The notes under the pieces: generated by a model
The model's database searches: none
What the model was told of the DNA's origin: nothing
The model's input: only the letters and a program-made list of their open reading frames with translations
Shown: in pieces, positions 46,475 to 58,700 of the stretch
Layout: each line of letters begins with the position of its first letter
How positions within the stretch are numbered: position 1 is the stretch's first letter
Made by a program: the position numbers and the translations under genes
DNA from: Oegoconia quadripuncta
Lineage: Eukaryota > Arthropoda > Insecta > Lepidoptera > Autostichidae
Direction: 5' to 3'
Length of the DNA stretch: 64,000 nt
Assembly (NCBI GenBank): GCA_949316235.1
Contig: OX438743.1
Coordinates: forward strand, 18,597,771 to 18,661,770

Positions 46475-47330
46475 ATGATAGATAAATAAATCGTTTATTT
46501 GTATCTCCAGAGTCACACACATACCATAAATTCCAAAACAATTGGATAAACATATTTTATAACAATGCATAAAACTAACATCGGGATACACTAGAGTATA
46601 TGTGTGCTACAACCGTACAATGCAATGGACATGAACCGCTCAGCGATATCCAATCTATTATTTTATTATTTGTTGACTTATAAATTCAGAATAAACAAAC
46701 AAAAAAACAACCCCTGAGTTTCTTACTCGTTCTTTTCTGGGGAGTCTGCCTTATGAATAAGCGATAATTGTATATCATGATGATTTCAAATGTTATTCAT
46801 AGAACTTATGAAATAAAACATTTTTTTGAACTTTGAATTTGAATTTTGAATTCTAAACCTCCTTGCAGGATCATCGTCAACTTACAGGGCACCCGCTGTG
46901 AACGGTTTTATGTAGCAATATTAAAATCCTGAGAAGCCATATCGTACCCGTGTCGGATGTTGAGCAGCCATGGTTGATAGTTATCGGAAACCCACACATT
47001 TATAAAGAGTAACAGAAGAATGTTTATGCAAAAATCGAGGCGTTCCTGATTTTTCTATAAGGATAGAGTACCTATCAGTAATAGAATAATAACAATTTAA
47101 GTTTAAAACTCAACAGCACAAAATATTTTGCATTTTACGGGCATGTTGGATTTTTTCATAAAATTTATGCTATTCAAATTCAAATTCAAAATTCAAAATA
47201 TTTATTTTCATTCAAGCATAACAATCTTGTACACAATTGTGAGAGTATCCTGTTAAGCTTCTTAAAACTTGTGTTAGGATACTCTGCTCTTCATTCTTGT
47301 ACATTTTACATAAGATTGACCTCTGACAAG
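46475..47330. mobile_element. LINE 3' ends in opposite orientations
   Basis: 46780-46860 (plus) ends in TTGAACTTTGAATTTGAATTTTGAATTC. 47170-47300 (minus) has the complementary CAAATTCAAAATTCAAAATA end followed by a CTTGTACACAATTGTGAGAG body. Both look like LINE 3' termini with a TTTGAA-type tail. No coding remains. Confidence 0.5.
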
Positions 47331-47830
47331 CTATGACACTCCAGAGTTCAAAACGAATCCAACGACACCATGCACTTCGTAATGGGTCAAGTGGTTTAGT
47401 TTACAGGAGGTAATATAGAAATCTACATACTTACATACACTCGAAAAACATTACCCTTCTTCCTTGGGCAATTGGGTTAAAAATATTTTCTAGCCATTCT
47501 GTAGCTTGCTTTAATTATACTACTGTAGCTACTTTTTTTTTCTAAAAATAATTTATTGAGTCGTGACATTTGCCCTCGTTGAAATTTTTCATAAATATAA
47601 TAAGTTACTGATCGATTGTTTTGAAAATAGTTACAGGACAGTATGTTCTCCGACGCAAAGAAATTCACAGCAGTAAGTTCTAATCTAGGTTTTAGTAATA
47701 ATCTAGGTTTTATTACTAAATACCTATACTAATATATTATTATATATTTAAATCAAGTTACCGATTTGTTCGAAAACATTTTTATTCCAGCAATGACAGG
47801 TACTCTATCCATGTGCAAAAAATCATTGCA

Positions 47831-48164
47831 TTTTTTTTTATGTACGACGTTTTCGTACTTGACCTCAATCACACCTGATGTTAAGTGAAGATGAGGTCGA
47901 AGGTGGAAGCGCACTGACACGGAAACCCCATCACATTTGGGAGCTGGCTACCTTATCTTTGACAACCGGAACACAACAATACTATTAACATTGCTGCTTG
48001 GCGGCAGATTTAGATAAGATGTTGGTAGCTAGCCAGGCGGACATTTAAAATGCCCTACCATCATCCAAACCGAATACTTAAACATGTACCCCGCTGGGGA
48101 TCGAACCCGCCACCTCCGAATCGTAAACCCAATGTTGTTTACATTGAGCCACGAAGGCTGTTAA
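47831..48164 (-). mobile_element. SINE family A, full-length reverse copy
   Basis: From the T-run at 47831 through TTGACCTCAATCACACC to the complementary B box (GATCGAACCCGCC) and A box (CATTGAGCCACG), it matches 1957-2289 end to end. Confidence 0.85.
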
Positions 48165-49352
48165 AATTTAAGATTATATGAAGTTAAAAATAATGGACTA
48201 TATCTAAATATTGCCTGATTCCAAACAAAATACTTACCAGATATTACATAAAGCATTATTAAACTCGTAATCTGATAACCCACACAATTAAAACCCAGCA
48301 TTTCAAGGCATTTTAACCCCCGATAAAAAACGATGGGTGTCATGTGTTTGACGACATTGTGTGTGTGTCCAGTCTTTGTCCAGGTAGATTTATCTCTGTA
48401 ACGCGTGGTCCGATTTGAATACGGTTTTCTATATTAAAATACTAAGCAAGGGACATGTTTAATGAAAATCTGTGAAGCCGTTTCGATGATAATTTAGTTG
48501 ATTTTTTTTTATTATAACTTTTGTATTTTTTTTTATTATTTAAGTTTAGGTAAACCCGACGATGATTAGCCATGTTTGATGCAGAATAAGGACTCAATTT
48601 GCGATATGAAACACGCTCATCCATCACATTAATACTTAATGTTCTTTTTGTTAGCACATATATGTTAGCTTGATTTAACAGTTATTAAAATATAAAACCG
48701 TATTTTCTTCTACAGCGAGAATAACACATTATTAGTATTATTACCAATGTTTTATTTTCTTCAGGTTCTTAAAAGCTCGGAGTCATTCATCTGTTTTTCC
48801 ATTGTGATAGCAGTGTTAACCCCTAACGTGCCGTGTGATTGATTATTTACGCCTCATTCATCGTCAGGTATTGTGAATTTATGATTGAGGTCATGTTAAT
48901 GCCGTTGCGTATAAAAAACAAGTCTTCCACGATTTTTTTTGTCATTTATTTCTGGCAAGATAATCAAATGCACATGACTCTGTGGCCTGTTAGAATAGGA
49001 CCATCCCGTCGTAAAAGGAATGGAATCGTGAGCATAGCAGCATTGACCAGTGATGGATTGCTGATCGTCTCACAAGAATCTGTGTTCGCCAGCGAGGTGA
49101 TTATGGCAAATCCATCCATGGAAAACGAAGCAAATCGCGTAGTACGTACAGATGTCCGAAACCATTGCAGTCGCGTATTGTGAGTTCATTAGATGCTTAA
49201 TAATATTCATATGCATCCGATACCACAACTAATTTGAGCCGCAAAAGTTTAAGTGAGCAATTTCTCGAAGTTTTGGCGAACAACGCTCTTTATGTCTAGG
49301 AGGTGGGTGACCTGTGGGAAACAACCTTTGAGCTGTGATATAAATCACTCAC
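48165..49352. other. Intron-like stretch upstream of a coiled-coil exon
   Basis: A Helitron-like body fragment (GTAACGCGTGGTCCGATTTG, TGAAGCCGTTTCGATGA) is at about 48380-48490. A 114-codon plus-strand frame at 48839-49183 has no recognised domain. Confidence 0.35.
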
Positions 49353-49436
49353 CTGATCGTACTGTGAAACTCCTGTTCGTGTTACCTCTCGCCTTAACTG
49401 TATTATCACCCGCTCCTTCGATTTAATTTCCTCCAG
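49353..49436 (-). CDS. Host exon, coiled-coil, 28 codons
   Basis: A strong acceptor (TTGTATTGTTCACAG) and donor (GATCAG|GTGAGT) bracket exactly 84 nt. The exon is open in the frame that begins and ends on codon boundaries and encodes LEEIKSKERVIIQLRREV followed by ten more residues. The charged heptad pattern indicates a coiled coil. It is in the same phase class and orientation as the exon at 62412-62525. The two probably belong to one minus-strand host gene whose intron holds the 11-kb provirus. The gene itself is not identified. Confidence 0.65.
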
Positions 49437-50681
49437 CTGTGAACAATACAACAAAGTATTAGATTCATCATAAACATTACGCGTCATTGTTTGGGCACAG
49501 TCTCATCTCACGGGGAGAGGTTATGGGCCAAAATACAGCAGGTGGGCCAAGTGCAAATCTGTGGATTTGTGTTGGACTAGTGACCATCTGACAGTCGATG
49601 TTCTTAAGCCCCTGTAGGCCTGCGACTGCCTTCAATTGAAGACTTCTATTGAAAATTTCTATATAATTTTCGCATGCCCATTCAAAAGCGAACGACTGGG
49701 AACTAGATAATGTAATCCACTCAGTGTCTGGAGTTCTAAAATTATAGATTCTCATTCGCATACGAAAAGTACGCATTTTCTAAAAATTGCACCATTCACA
49801 TTCAAGTCAATTCAATTAAATTTCTTTAGGTTTTGGCAACTCTATTCTGCCAGTGTCAAGCAGTTTATGAATGTGACACAAAATATAAATTTTTAGCCAA
49901 AAAAAGTCCCAGCTGAGCAGTATAAAACAGAAGACAACCAACATAAATTAAGCCTTCACTTGTTAGAAATAGAAGTAATTGAAAAATCCGTCGCAAGAAA
50001 CAAAAATACAAGTGGAGCTAAATAAATCCGTTTAAAAATAATTTATTTTTATGTGATAATATTTTCCGAAATCATAGCCGCTACGTACTTGTGTATACAG
50101 CAGCCTATGACTTTCGGACAAACAGAACATATTATCGATTCACACCTTATTTGTCAAAATCGGATACAAAATTATAAGCGATATTGCAGCGGGCAATACA
50201 TACACTTAGAACATTAGACCTTCTTTTGATTGGTCCCGTAGTAGTGATGATATTATGAAACAATATTTGATTTAAACGCCTGACAGAAAAAACTTAAGAA
50301 AAAACAGTTCTACAACATTGCCATAAATTTTAAACAGGCGCTAATTCTATCTCTCTATTGAGTCTATAGCCGCATTTCCACAAGACTAATATTACCCGGC
50401 AAAAAACCGGACCCGTTTAGAACCCGGCCTTATACTCTAACTGGGGGACGTAGACCTAATTTGAAAGCATGCATAGCTGCGACGTAAAACCATGGTGGAA
50501 AATTAATTGAGAATAATATTACCGTTAATATTAAACCGCATTTTAATACATCAAGCGAAAATGTATTGTTTTGCTTGCTGGATAATAATAATAATGTATT
50601 GCCACAGATGAAAGTTCAAACTACTTTCTTTTACGAGGAATAAGGATGTTGTGTATTTTAAAAAAAATGCGTCTAACGTTC
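49437..50681. other. Intronic stretch
   Basis: A 99-codon minus-strand frame (49477-49776) has no domain and no convincing donor. The rest is AT-rich. Confidence 0.35.
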
Positions 50682-50888
50682 TGTTATACGGAGTCCCCTG
50701 ATTAGGGTTTTAAAAAAAGAATATTTTATTCGACGGACTAATATGTCCTTTGGCAACCGCGAGTCGTGAAGGATGGGAGGAGACTGCCGGGCGGAGCGGC
50801 CTTTGGGCGCGACATGGATGGTGAAGGATGCAGAGGTGCAGGAAATGGATCACGTCAGCACTTCCACCAGCATTGAAGGGGTATAACA
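50682..50888 (-). repeat. Provirus 3' LTR
   Basis: 207 bp, TG...CA with 8-bp inverted ends. Adjacent to it, on the internal side (minus strand), is a purine-rich TCGGGGAGG that would serve as polypurine tract. Confidence 0.92.
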
Positions 50889-50939
50889 CCTCCCCGATGA
50901 AGACGAAACTTCGGGGTTGAATTCCGAAGTTTAAAGGAA

Positions 50940-51467
50940 TCAAACAATGCGTCTGAGACAGGGGCTAGGAATAATTTCAATATCAGGGTCTGATCTGTCA
51001 GGGTCTGGTTTGTCAGGGTCTGAAGTCTCTATGCTGGGTTTTAGGACATTTCCGGTCAGTTTAAACAGTAAGAGGTTGCTGCCAGACTTTTTACAATAAG
51101 AATAAAGTTTAAAACTTATTAAGAATAGAACACTTATAACTAGACTTATAGATAAGATTGAGTAGTGTGTCCCATATCTAACAATATGTGGGCTTTTAAT
51201 TATTTCATCGGCTTGATTTATAAGGGATTTCGTAATAATGTTGTTATTAGAATTTAGATCATCCAAGTCTATATTTTGTAAGGTGACAGGGGACACATTT
51301 TCAATTATCTTATTTAACTTATGGATATTACAACATGAATCGTTAATGAGGTTAAAATTGTAATTACTGACAGGTAAACTAATATTCATAGCGTGGTATT
51401 GAGGTATCAATCTAGCGCTTTTACAATATGCCGTGCAACGGTTCGGAATGTTTAGTACACCTGTACC
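50940..51467 (-). pseudogene. env, C-terminal segment with membrane anchor
   Basis: An open segment of about 175 codons encodes the end of the envelope protein. A hydrophobic stretch (about 51164-51107, around ISLVISVLFLISF) is followed by a basic KLYSYCKK stop-transfer and a short cytoplasmic tail with repeated DPD motifs. It is cut off from the rest of env by the transposon at 51470-52595. Confidence 0.8.
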
Positions 51468-51469
51468 TA

Positions 51470-52595
51470 TAGTTGACGCATTACGAACTGAGTCGTCGGG
51501 CCATAAACGTCAATAACGATAGGAATGTGCAACGCAATGCAGTTCGTTATCGATAAAGCTACCTGCGTACGCGCTGTCGATGAGTCACTGTGACCCTCAT
51601 TAGCACTCTGACTCCTGATTGGTCGTTACGATGCGCCGTTAGGGTTGTTGTTTTGCTATAAATGTAATTAATGTAATGAAATGTACACAGTCACCTTTGA
51701 CACTTTCTTGTGCACAATGGAGAAGTAGAGCGACCGTGGACCGCATAAAGACAGAAGTCACCCAATCGGGCAGCCCGAATATACCGAGAGCAAATTATAA
51801 GAAACCTGCGACTGTCACCGATATAGACAGTTTTGATATAAGTGTACTGCGACGCACGATTGATTCATTTTATGACAACGGAGAGTATCCATCCGTGACT
51901 AAAATTTTAGAAAAATACCGAGAACAGATGCCTGATTTTAAGTGCGGGTATTCTTCAATGAGAAAAATTTTAAAGAAAGTTGGCTTTAAATATAAGCAAA
52001 ATGCCGAAGGACGGAAGTATTTAATGGAAAGAATCGACATAGTCTGTGCCAGAATGGACTTTTTAAGAAAACTGGACATGCTCAGAAAAACAAATGATCA
52101 ACGGCCACGATTTTATCTTGACGAGACATGGGTTAATCAAAACCACTCAAGAAAACGCATGTGGCTTGGAAACAATGATGAAGGTGGTTTCAAGAATCAG
52201 CCCGTAGGAAAGGGCCAGAGATTAATTGTTTGCCATGCCGGCTCTGGAAAGACTGGCTTTGTTCCGGAGGCAAAGTTAATCTTTAAAGCCGTTAAATCCA
52301 AGGACGCTGACTACCATACTGAAATGGATGGTAACACATAAAAAAAACAAAACCTAGGGATATTTTTTATTTATTAATTTATTGCAAAAAACGGCCCTTT
52401 TCAGGGCCACAACACGATCTACAGTGTTTCATTCGATCAACACGATCTATAATTATTGTATATATGCACCTCGACCACTCTTACGCACATCACTATGCCG
52501 CTCTATTGTTATGGACGTATTTCTATAGGTGCGAGCGAGATAGACAGATAAAAATGATTTATGGCCCGACGACTCAGTTCGTAATGCGTCTACTA
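51470..52595 (+). mobile_element. Internally deleted copy of the DD81E transposon, inserted in env
   Basis: It shares the 38-bp ends of the intact copy at 25270-27125 and is flanked by TA (51468-51469 and 52596-52597), but is 1126 bp instead of 1856. Two deletions are seen: one removes the region after the start codon (about residues 16-72), the other everything after residue 277. The remaining sequence looks identical to the intact copy by eye. Confidence 0.92.
51676..52341 (+). pseudogene. Transposase remnant of the deleted DD81E copy
   Basis: A 221-codon frame corresponds to residues 73-277 of the full transposase, preceded by about 16 unrelated residues created by the deletion. It keeps the first catalytic residue (YLDETW) but lacks the second D and the E. 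It therefore cannot be catalytic, although its DNA-binding part is also incomplete. Confidence 0.9.
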
Positions 52596-52597
52596 TA

Positions 52598-53624
52598 GTA
52601 GGTTTATCTCGTACAGTTCTAAACCGATGCAGTCAATCGATAACTTAGTCGGTTGAGATTGAATAAAGATCCACTTATTATTCGTGAGCGGCTTCCAAGT
52701 GTCTATGGTCCCGTAGATAAATTTAGTATCGCACTGAGCCGGAAGTACACTTATCACCTTAGACATTAGTTCACTTTCACAACTCGGATTCGCACTGGAT
52801 GGGAACACGTTCATAATTTCGCAGATGAAGGTCTGCGCGTCTGTGACCTTGCAATCACGCAGGGTGTCAAGGTTGCAGTACTGTGATTTGTCTTTGGTCA
52901 TTGCGGTGTACTTACTGCTTGGTATAATCAAAGTGAAGGAGTCTGGTTTTCCAGAATCGTGGGGAATGGGTAACCCGATATTATGGAACAGATTATATTC
53001 CTTAGGAATTACCAAAGGAATTTGCAAGACAAAAATTAGCTTATTGTTTAAGAGGTAACACACTAACTTAGAAATATTGATAATAGAATGAATTAAACTT
53101 ATATCTAAACTTATGGGTAGTTCTAGGTTATTAGGTAGGTGCCTGTAGTTATCGGCAAGCTCTCTGTACAATTGTTGAGGCGTTATGACCGCCGGGTGCA
53201 GGATGTTTTGGCTACAGAACATGATAGCATTAGTTAAGTCTTCTAATTGAAAGGACAAGGTGAGTATTGTGGTCTCCAAGCTATTAAGTATTGAGTTTAT
53301 ATTAGACCTAAGTAACAGGTCGTTTGAGATTACAGACAAGTTCTTTGTACTTAATGAGAGTTTGTCGATAGCTTCATTTAAAATAGCTTCATTCAGCTTT
53401 AGTTTATGTAGAGTAGTATTATAGGTAGAGATGGTAGACGTGGTTATCAGAATATTTTCCTTTATCATTGAGGCTAATTTCTTTTCGTTCATTTGTAGGG
53501 ATTCAATGGCGTCATCATATCTAACGGCGTCATCTTCGTTGAGAGTACCGAAAATTTGTTTCATAGCACTACCAATGCCACCAATCCATGCACCGCGTTT
53601 GGTTCTATGGTCAAGTAAATGAGA
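52598..53624 (-). pseudogene. env, central segment with furin site and fusion peptide
   Basis: It starts just before an RTKR cleavage motif (near 53594) followed by the glycine-rich GAWIGGIG fusion-peptide region, as in baculovirus F-like and errantiviral envelope proteins. It remains open to the transposon junction at 52597, where the frame reads into the terminal repeat and stops. It carries heptad-rich helices and paired cysteines. The start is displaced by the palindromic insert, and an internal ATG at 53639 lies in that insert, not in env. Confidence 0.8.
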
Positions 53625-54325
53625 TCCCATCAAAAACAATACTTGTCAAAAAAACCAAGTCTCGCAACTCAGTTGTTCTGCGGTAAAAAGTTGTGAGATC
53701 CATGTAATACCAAGTCGGTTGTTAATTTATTCAGTCTCTACTTAAGCGACTTTCTGTCTTAATACGTCCAGTCTCTAAGACCACGATCGTGGTCCATAAC
53801 AATTGAAAACCAATTGTGTCTGGAATCTCCGTACTCGAAGCATTAAGTTATTACGTAATAATTAACAGCATCTTATAGTGACGCATATCAATATTAAAAT
53901 TCTTTAATGTTTTATATAAATATATCGAGACTTGGCCATCGCACTAAATAATTGAATTTACATGTGTTTTCAGGCGATTGAATTTACACGTCTTTTCAGG
54001 CGATGGCCAAGTCTCAATATATTTATATAAAACATTAAAGAATTTTAATATTGATATGCGTCACTATAAGATGCTGTTAATTATTACGTAATAACTTAAT
54101 GCTTCGAGTACGGAGATTCCAGACACAATTGGTTTTCAATTGTTATGGACCACGATCGTGGTCTTAGAGACTGGACGTATTAAGACAGAAAGTCGCTTAA
54201 GTAGAGACTGAATAAATTAACAACCGACTTGGTATTACATGGATCTCACAACTTTTTACCGCAGAACAACTGAGTTGCGAGACTTGGTTTTTTTGACAAG
54301 TATTGTTTTTGATGGGATCTCATTT
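53617..54325. repeat. Near-perfect 709-bp palindrome inserted in env
   Basis: The two 326-bp arms (53617-53942 and 54000-54325) are almost identical inverted copies; I noted one clear mismatch. They flank a 57-bp loop made of two tandem copies of ATTGAATTTACACGTCTTTT-type sequence. The arms contain smaller palindromes (CCACGATCGTGG). It has no coding capacity. Ends AAATGAGATCCC/GGGATCTCATTT. The target duplication is not clear. Confidence 0.9.
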
Positions 54326-54850
54326 CTTTTTGTATTTTGTAGATACTTAGGTACTTAAAGTATCAATATTTAATTTATTTAAATTATTTATCCGAACAAC
54401 GTCCAAATTGTAAGCAAATAATATCAGTAAACCAATGAGAGTAGCCTTTAGTCGTCAAACTAATATAGCAATCGAAATTATCAATGAAAATCGCAAACTT
54501 ATAGGTAAGAATTCTGGGCACATCCGAACAGCATTGGGTCGCTCGCGCGTATGAGCGCGGCTGCTGCTCGCTCGGCGACATTCACCTTTCCGCGCGCCCC
54601 GCCACTGTCCCCGCCCCGCGCCCTCGCGCTAGCACCGCGCAGCGCGTAGTAACGGCCCGCGCTCACTCGCTAGCATCGCAGCGCGTGGTATATAATTATA
54701 CAACCTTACGCACTCGTAATAAGTACGAATACGCACGTAGGTACGTTTTTTGCATTAATAAATAATTTAATACACGTGTTTTCATCACCGGAATACCCAT
54801 TTTTTGCTCGATTTGGCAGGGGCACTACCATGCGCCTATATTTATATGGG
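54326..54850. other. Insert sequence with a CpG-rich island
   Basis: About 54535-54690 is very GC- and CpG-rich (CCGCGCGCCCCGCC, CGCGCAGCGCG), followed by TATATAATTATA at about 54690, a promoter-like layout. The rest is AT-rich. It belongs to the insert in env. The source is unknown. Confidence 0.5.
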
Positions 54851-55337
54851 ACTAGCTTAAACCCGCGGCTTCGCACGCAATAATAATAATTGCCGTAAAA
54901 TAAAATATTGAAAAATTTAATTAACTGAAGACTTGGCTGTATGGGCTTAATTTTCTTTGCTGTCTTTTCTAGATTTTTTAGTTTTTCCTTGATTCATACA
55001 CCAAACACTACTTATATTCCAAATTTGAAGCTTCTAGGTCTGCTAGAAGTGCCTTAGAATTTTGATGATCGGTGAGTCAGTGACTGACAAAATTAAACAA
55101 AATTAAGAAATTTGACCCCTTATAATTCTTAAAATACTGGTTCAAATTGAATGAAATTTTAAATATACGTGTCTTTACAATGCCTGCATAGTTACTGAAA
55201 ATTTCAGTCTTCTATTTTTATCCACAACGAAGTTACAGGGGGTCGAAAATGGTCTGAATTGCTTCGAGAAAAGGATGGTACGGCCGTGACGCTTTTTTGC
55301 TCGACTTGGTGGGGGCACGGCCGTGCCCCCAGATATG
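54851..55337 (-). mobile_element. Helitron-like fragment in env
   Basis: On the minus strand it ends GCGTGCGAAGCCGCGGG then AAGCTAGT (54851), the Helitron-like 3' signature. The other end carries the perfect palindrome GGGGGCACGGCCGTGCCCCC (55311-55330) at the junction with env. A TTTTTTGCTCGA(C/T)TTGG block occurs at 54800 and again near 55293. Confidence 0.5.
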
Positions 55338-55675
55338 GACGAATACTCTTTGATAATGTCACGATATCGAACTGTTAGAGGTTCTAGCATATTATGACAC
55401 TCTAAGTTGTCTAAAGATTCGGTTTGTTTGCATATGTACCTGACTGTACCTAATATTGAATTTATATTTTCGATGTGCGGGCTGATATATGATATGTCCA
55501 ATGGTATCAATATGTCCAAGTAACCATTGCTGATTTTTAATTTGCCAATATAGTCAAAGTAAATACCGGGACTTGAAGTAATCGGGTGAACATAGTCCTG
55601 GTGTGCCTGGACTGAAGCACTGAAATGACAAGAAATGATTATATGAAGTAGGTATTTTATAGTATTTAAATTAGA
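55338..55675 (-). pseudogene. env, N-terminal segment with splice acceptor and signal peptide
   Basis: TTTCTTTAG at 55676 is a good splice acceptor. From 55675 the frame is open with no ATG, so translation must begin on an upstream exon. A hydrophobic stretch (YLLHIIISCHFSASVQA) is followed by the envelope ectodomain up to about 55338, where the insert begins. This suits expression from a spliced subgenomic RNA, as known for errantiviruses. Another acceptor-like TTTCAG lies at 55620. Confidence 0.7.
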
Positions 55676-55721
55676 CTAAAGAAATCTATAAACTAACTTA
55701 TTAAACTATTCAATTAATTAA

Positions 55722-58700
55722 TTAAGGCGCCTCCTGGGCTAGTTTCACTTCATCGTAATGATGTTTGACGTGACGTCTATTAATGAGTAAGGTCAAGGTA
55801 TGGTTACCGTGAACCTGGACGACCTTGTATGGGCCCTTCCATATGGGAGATAGAGCCTTGCGTAGGCGCAAGTGGTTCTTTAGGTACACGTAATCACCGG
55901 CTCTGTATTGTACAGGGTGTGTATGGGAATCATAATATGTTTTCGATGTTTGTTTAGATTTATTTATGTATTCAAGAGCTTTGTCGCGAGAATGTTTCAG
56001 GCGGTTTTGGAGCATTCTAACATATTCGGGGAAAGTCGCGGTGGAAGTTTCATCATAGATGGAGTTGGGTATGAAGGGTTTGTATCCAAACAATAATTCA
56101 TAGGGAGTAAAATGAGTCGTGGAATGCACTGCTGTATTATAGGCTAGCATGGCTGTATATACATAACGGGGCCAATTATCTTGGCCTTCGTTTATATAGG
56201 ATTTGAGGTATTCCTTCAAGGTGGAATGACTTCTCTCTAGAGCGCCTTGAGTCTGAGGATGATAAGGTGAAGACCATAACTGTTTAATTTTAAGGAAGTC
56301 GCAAGTTTTCTTAAACAAATCGGCTGTGAAATTCGTGCCTTGATCTGTGAGGATAGTTTTCGGAATACCGAATAGTGAGATAAAGTGGATTAGGCATTCA
56401 GAAGTTTCTTCAGCTGTGGTGTTTCGTAATGGGTATGCTATAGAGAATTTGGTTAGATCGTCCTGTAATGTGAGGATAAACCTCAATTTGGCGGTGCCTG
56501 CTTCGGGCAAAGGGCCGACGATATCCAGTGATACTCGCTGGAATGGTGCAGTGGATGTAGTAGTTATCTGCATAGGTGAGCGGTTAATTTTTCGTAGGGC
56601 TTTGTTAGCTTGGCAAGAAGGGCATTTCTTTACAAAAGATTCTACATCACTACGCATAGGTTTCCAGTAGTATTGTTCGCGGATTCTGTTCAACATTCTT
56701 ACGGAACCTAAGTGTCCGGCAATCGGAATGTCATGATTTTCTTTTAGGATTTTAGGAATTTCACTTAGGGATGGGTATATGATGTGATTATGATAGATAT
56801 GTATCCGTATTCCTGTATCGTGAAATAGGAAGGATAGCATGTTGTATATTTTGATGAAAGAGTGTCTATCAAAAGGGTTATTGAAATCGGTTATAGCCAT
56901 TTCTTCGACGGCAGGGTCTGCGTTTACTAGCTCGTCCCTGAGTGCTTTTAGGGTTTTGAAAATATCCGGATATGGACAGTCATCAAAATGGTGTACCTTG
57001 GTGAATAGGAAATGGTAAGTTTTGTTATTCATTGAGATTTTAGCTGAAGAGTATAGTGTCTTCTCTGACTGGGTGAACTCTTCATGATTTGGGTAGTTAC
57101 TCAAGACTTCTTGGGTGTAAGGCATGGACTCATCGAGGTCTAGTGAGGTTGGAATTATAATGGTCTTTTGTGGTGCCTTAAGCAAGTGTTGATTGTGTTC
57201 AGTGATGTCAGTTTTACAAATCTTTGAGCATCTAAGGAATTGGGAATATAAGTTTTCTTGAGTAGCTATTCTTTCAGAAAGCGAAGGACTTACTGATGGG
57301 CTAGGACGAGCGGGCTCATCTCTACTAGTTGACGGTTGGGGATTGACATAGGGATTGTTAGGTCGAATACTTTCAGGAGTCGGTAGTCTAGGACTGCCTG
57401 TTGATAAGAACTCCATTATGTCCTGTTCGATTTCAGTATTCATAGCGTCTGGTTGGATGTTTGATGGTGGGGATATTAGTATATCCAGTAGATCTTGATC
57501 AATTTCATTAGATAGGTGTCCTGAGGACGGTGATGTTTGTAGTGGTAGTTGATGGTTAGTAGGATTTTCGTTACCAGTGTTATCATGAGGCTGATCGTGA
57601 TTCGTGGTAGTAGGTTCAGGCTCGGATTCCTGTTGGGTGCTAGGATTATTAGGATTTTCAGGATACACTGGGTTTACAGGGTACCTGGACAACGCGTCGG
57701 CGGCTGAGTTCAGTTTGCCCTTACGGTAAGTGATTTCGTACTCAAATTCCTCTAGTTTCAGGCGCCATCGTTGGAGTTTACTACTAGGGTCTTTGTGGTT
57801 GAAGAGCCATTTAAGTGGTCGATGATCAGTCACTATTTGGAATTTCCGGCCGTATAGGTATGGGCGGAAGGTTTTACAACCGAAAAGGATGGCTAGAAGC
57901 TCTTTCTCAGTTGTACTGTAGTTGGATTCGCTTTTGTTGAGTGTACGAGAGGCGTATGCCACGGGTCGTTCTTGACCGATGGGGCCTTGGGATAAGACCG
58001 CGCCGACTGCGTGATTGGATGCATCGCAGGTGAGAACAAACGGCTTCGTGAAATCGGGATAGCACAATACAGGGCTTGAGGTAAGTTTATATTTCAGTTC
58101 ATCGAATGCGGTTTGTTCCTGGTTTTCCCATTTAAATTGGGTGTCCTTTTTGAGTAAGTTAGTCAGAGGCTTAGCGATTTTTGAAAAATCGGGGATGAAG
58201 CGACGATAGTAGGATACAAGGCCCAAGAACGATTTTATATCTTTGGGGGATTTTGGGACTGGATATTCTGTCACCGATTTGATCTTATCTGGGTTAGGCT
58301 TCACGCCTTCTTCGGAAATTATGTGACCCAGATATGCGACTTCATGTCTTAGGAACTCGCACTTATCTGGTTGGAGTTTTAGGTTGAACTGTCTCAACCT
58401 TTCGAATATAGTGGACAAGTTGTCGATATGTGAACGTAGGTCATGCGAGTACGAGACGACGTCGTCGAGATAGACATAGCAACGGATTCCTTGCAAGCCG
58501 GATAAGGCGGTATTCATCAACCGTTGAAAGGTGGATGGGGCGTTCTTGAGCCCGAACGGCATGCGGACAAATTCAAAATGTCCTTGGGGTACATTAAAGC
58601 CAGTTTTTGATTTATCGGCTTCGTTAACGCAGATCTGGTGGAAACCAGAGGCGAGATCTAGGGTAGAGAAGTATTTGCAGGAGCCCAATTGGTCTAATAT

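Noticed and set aside
48839..49183. 114-codon plus-strand frame as a gene
   Set aside because: No domain recognised. It sits in what looks like an intron of the minus-strand coiled-coil gene.
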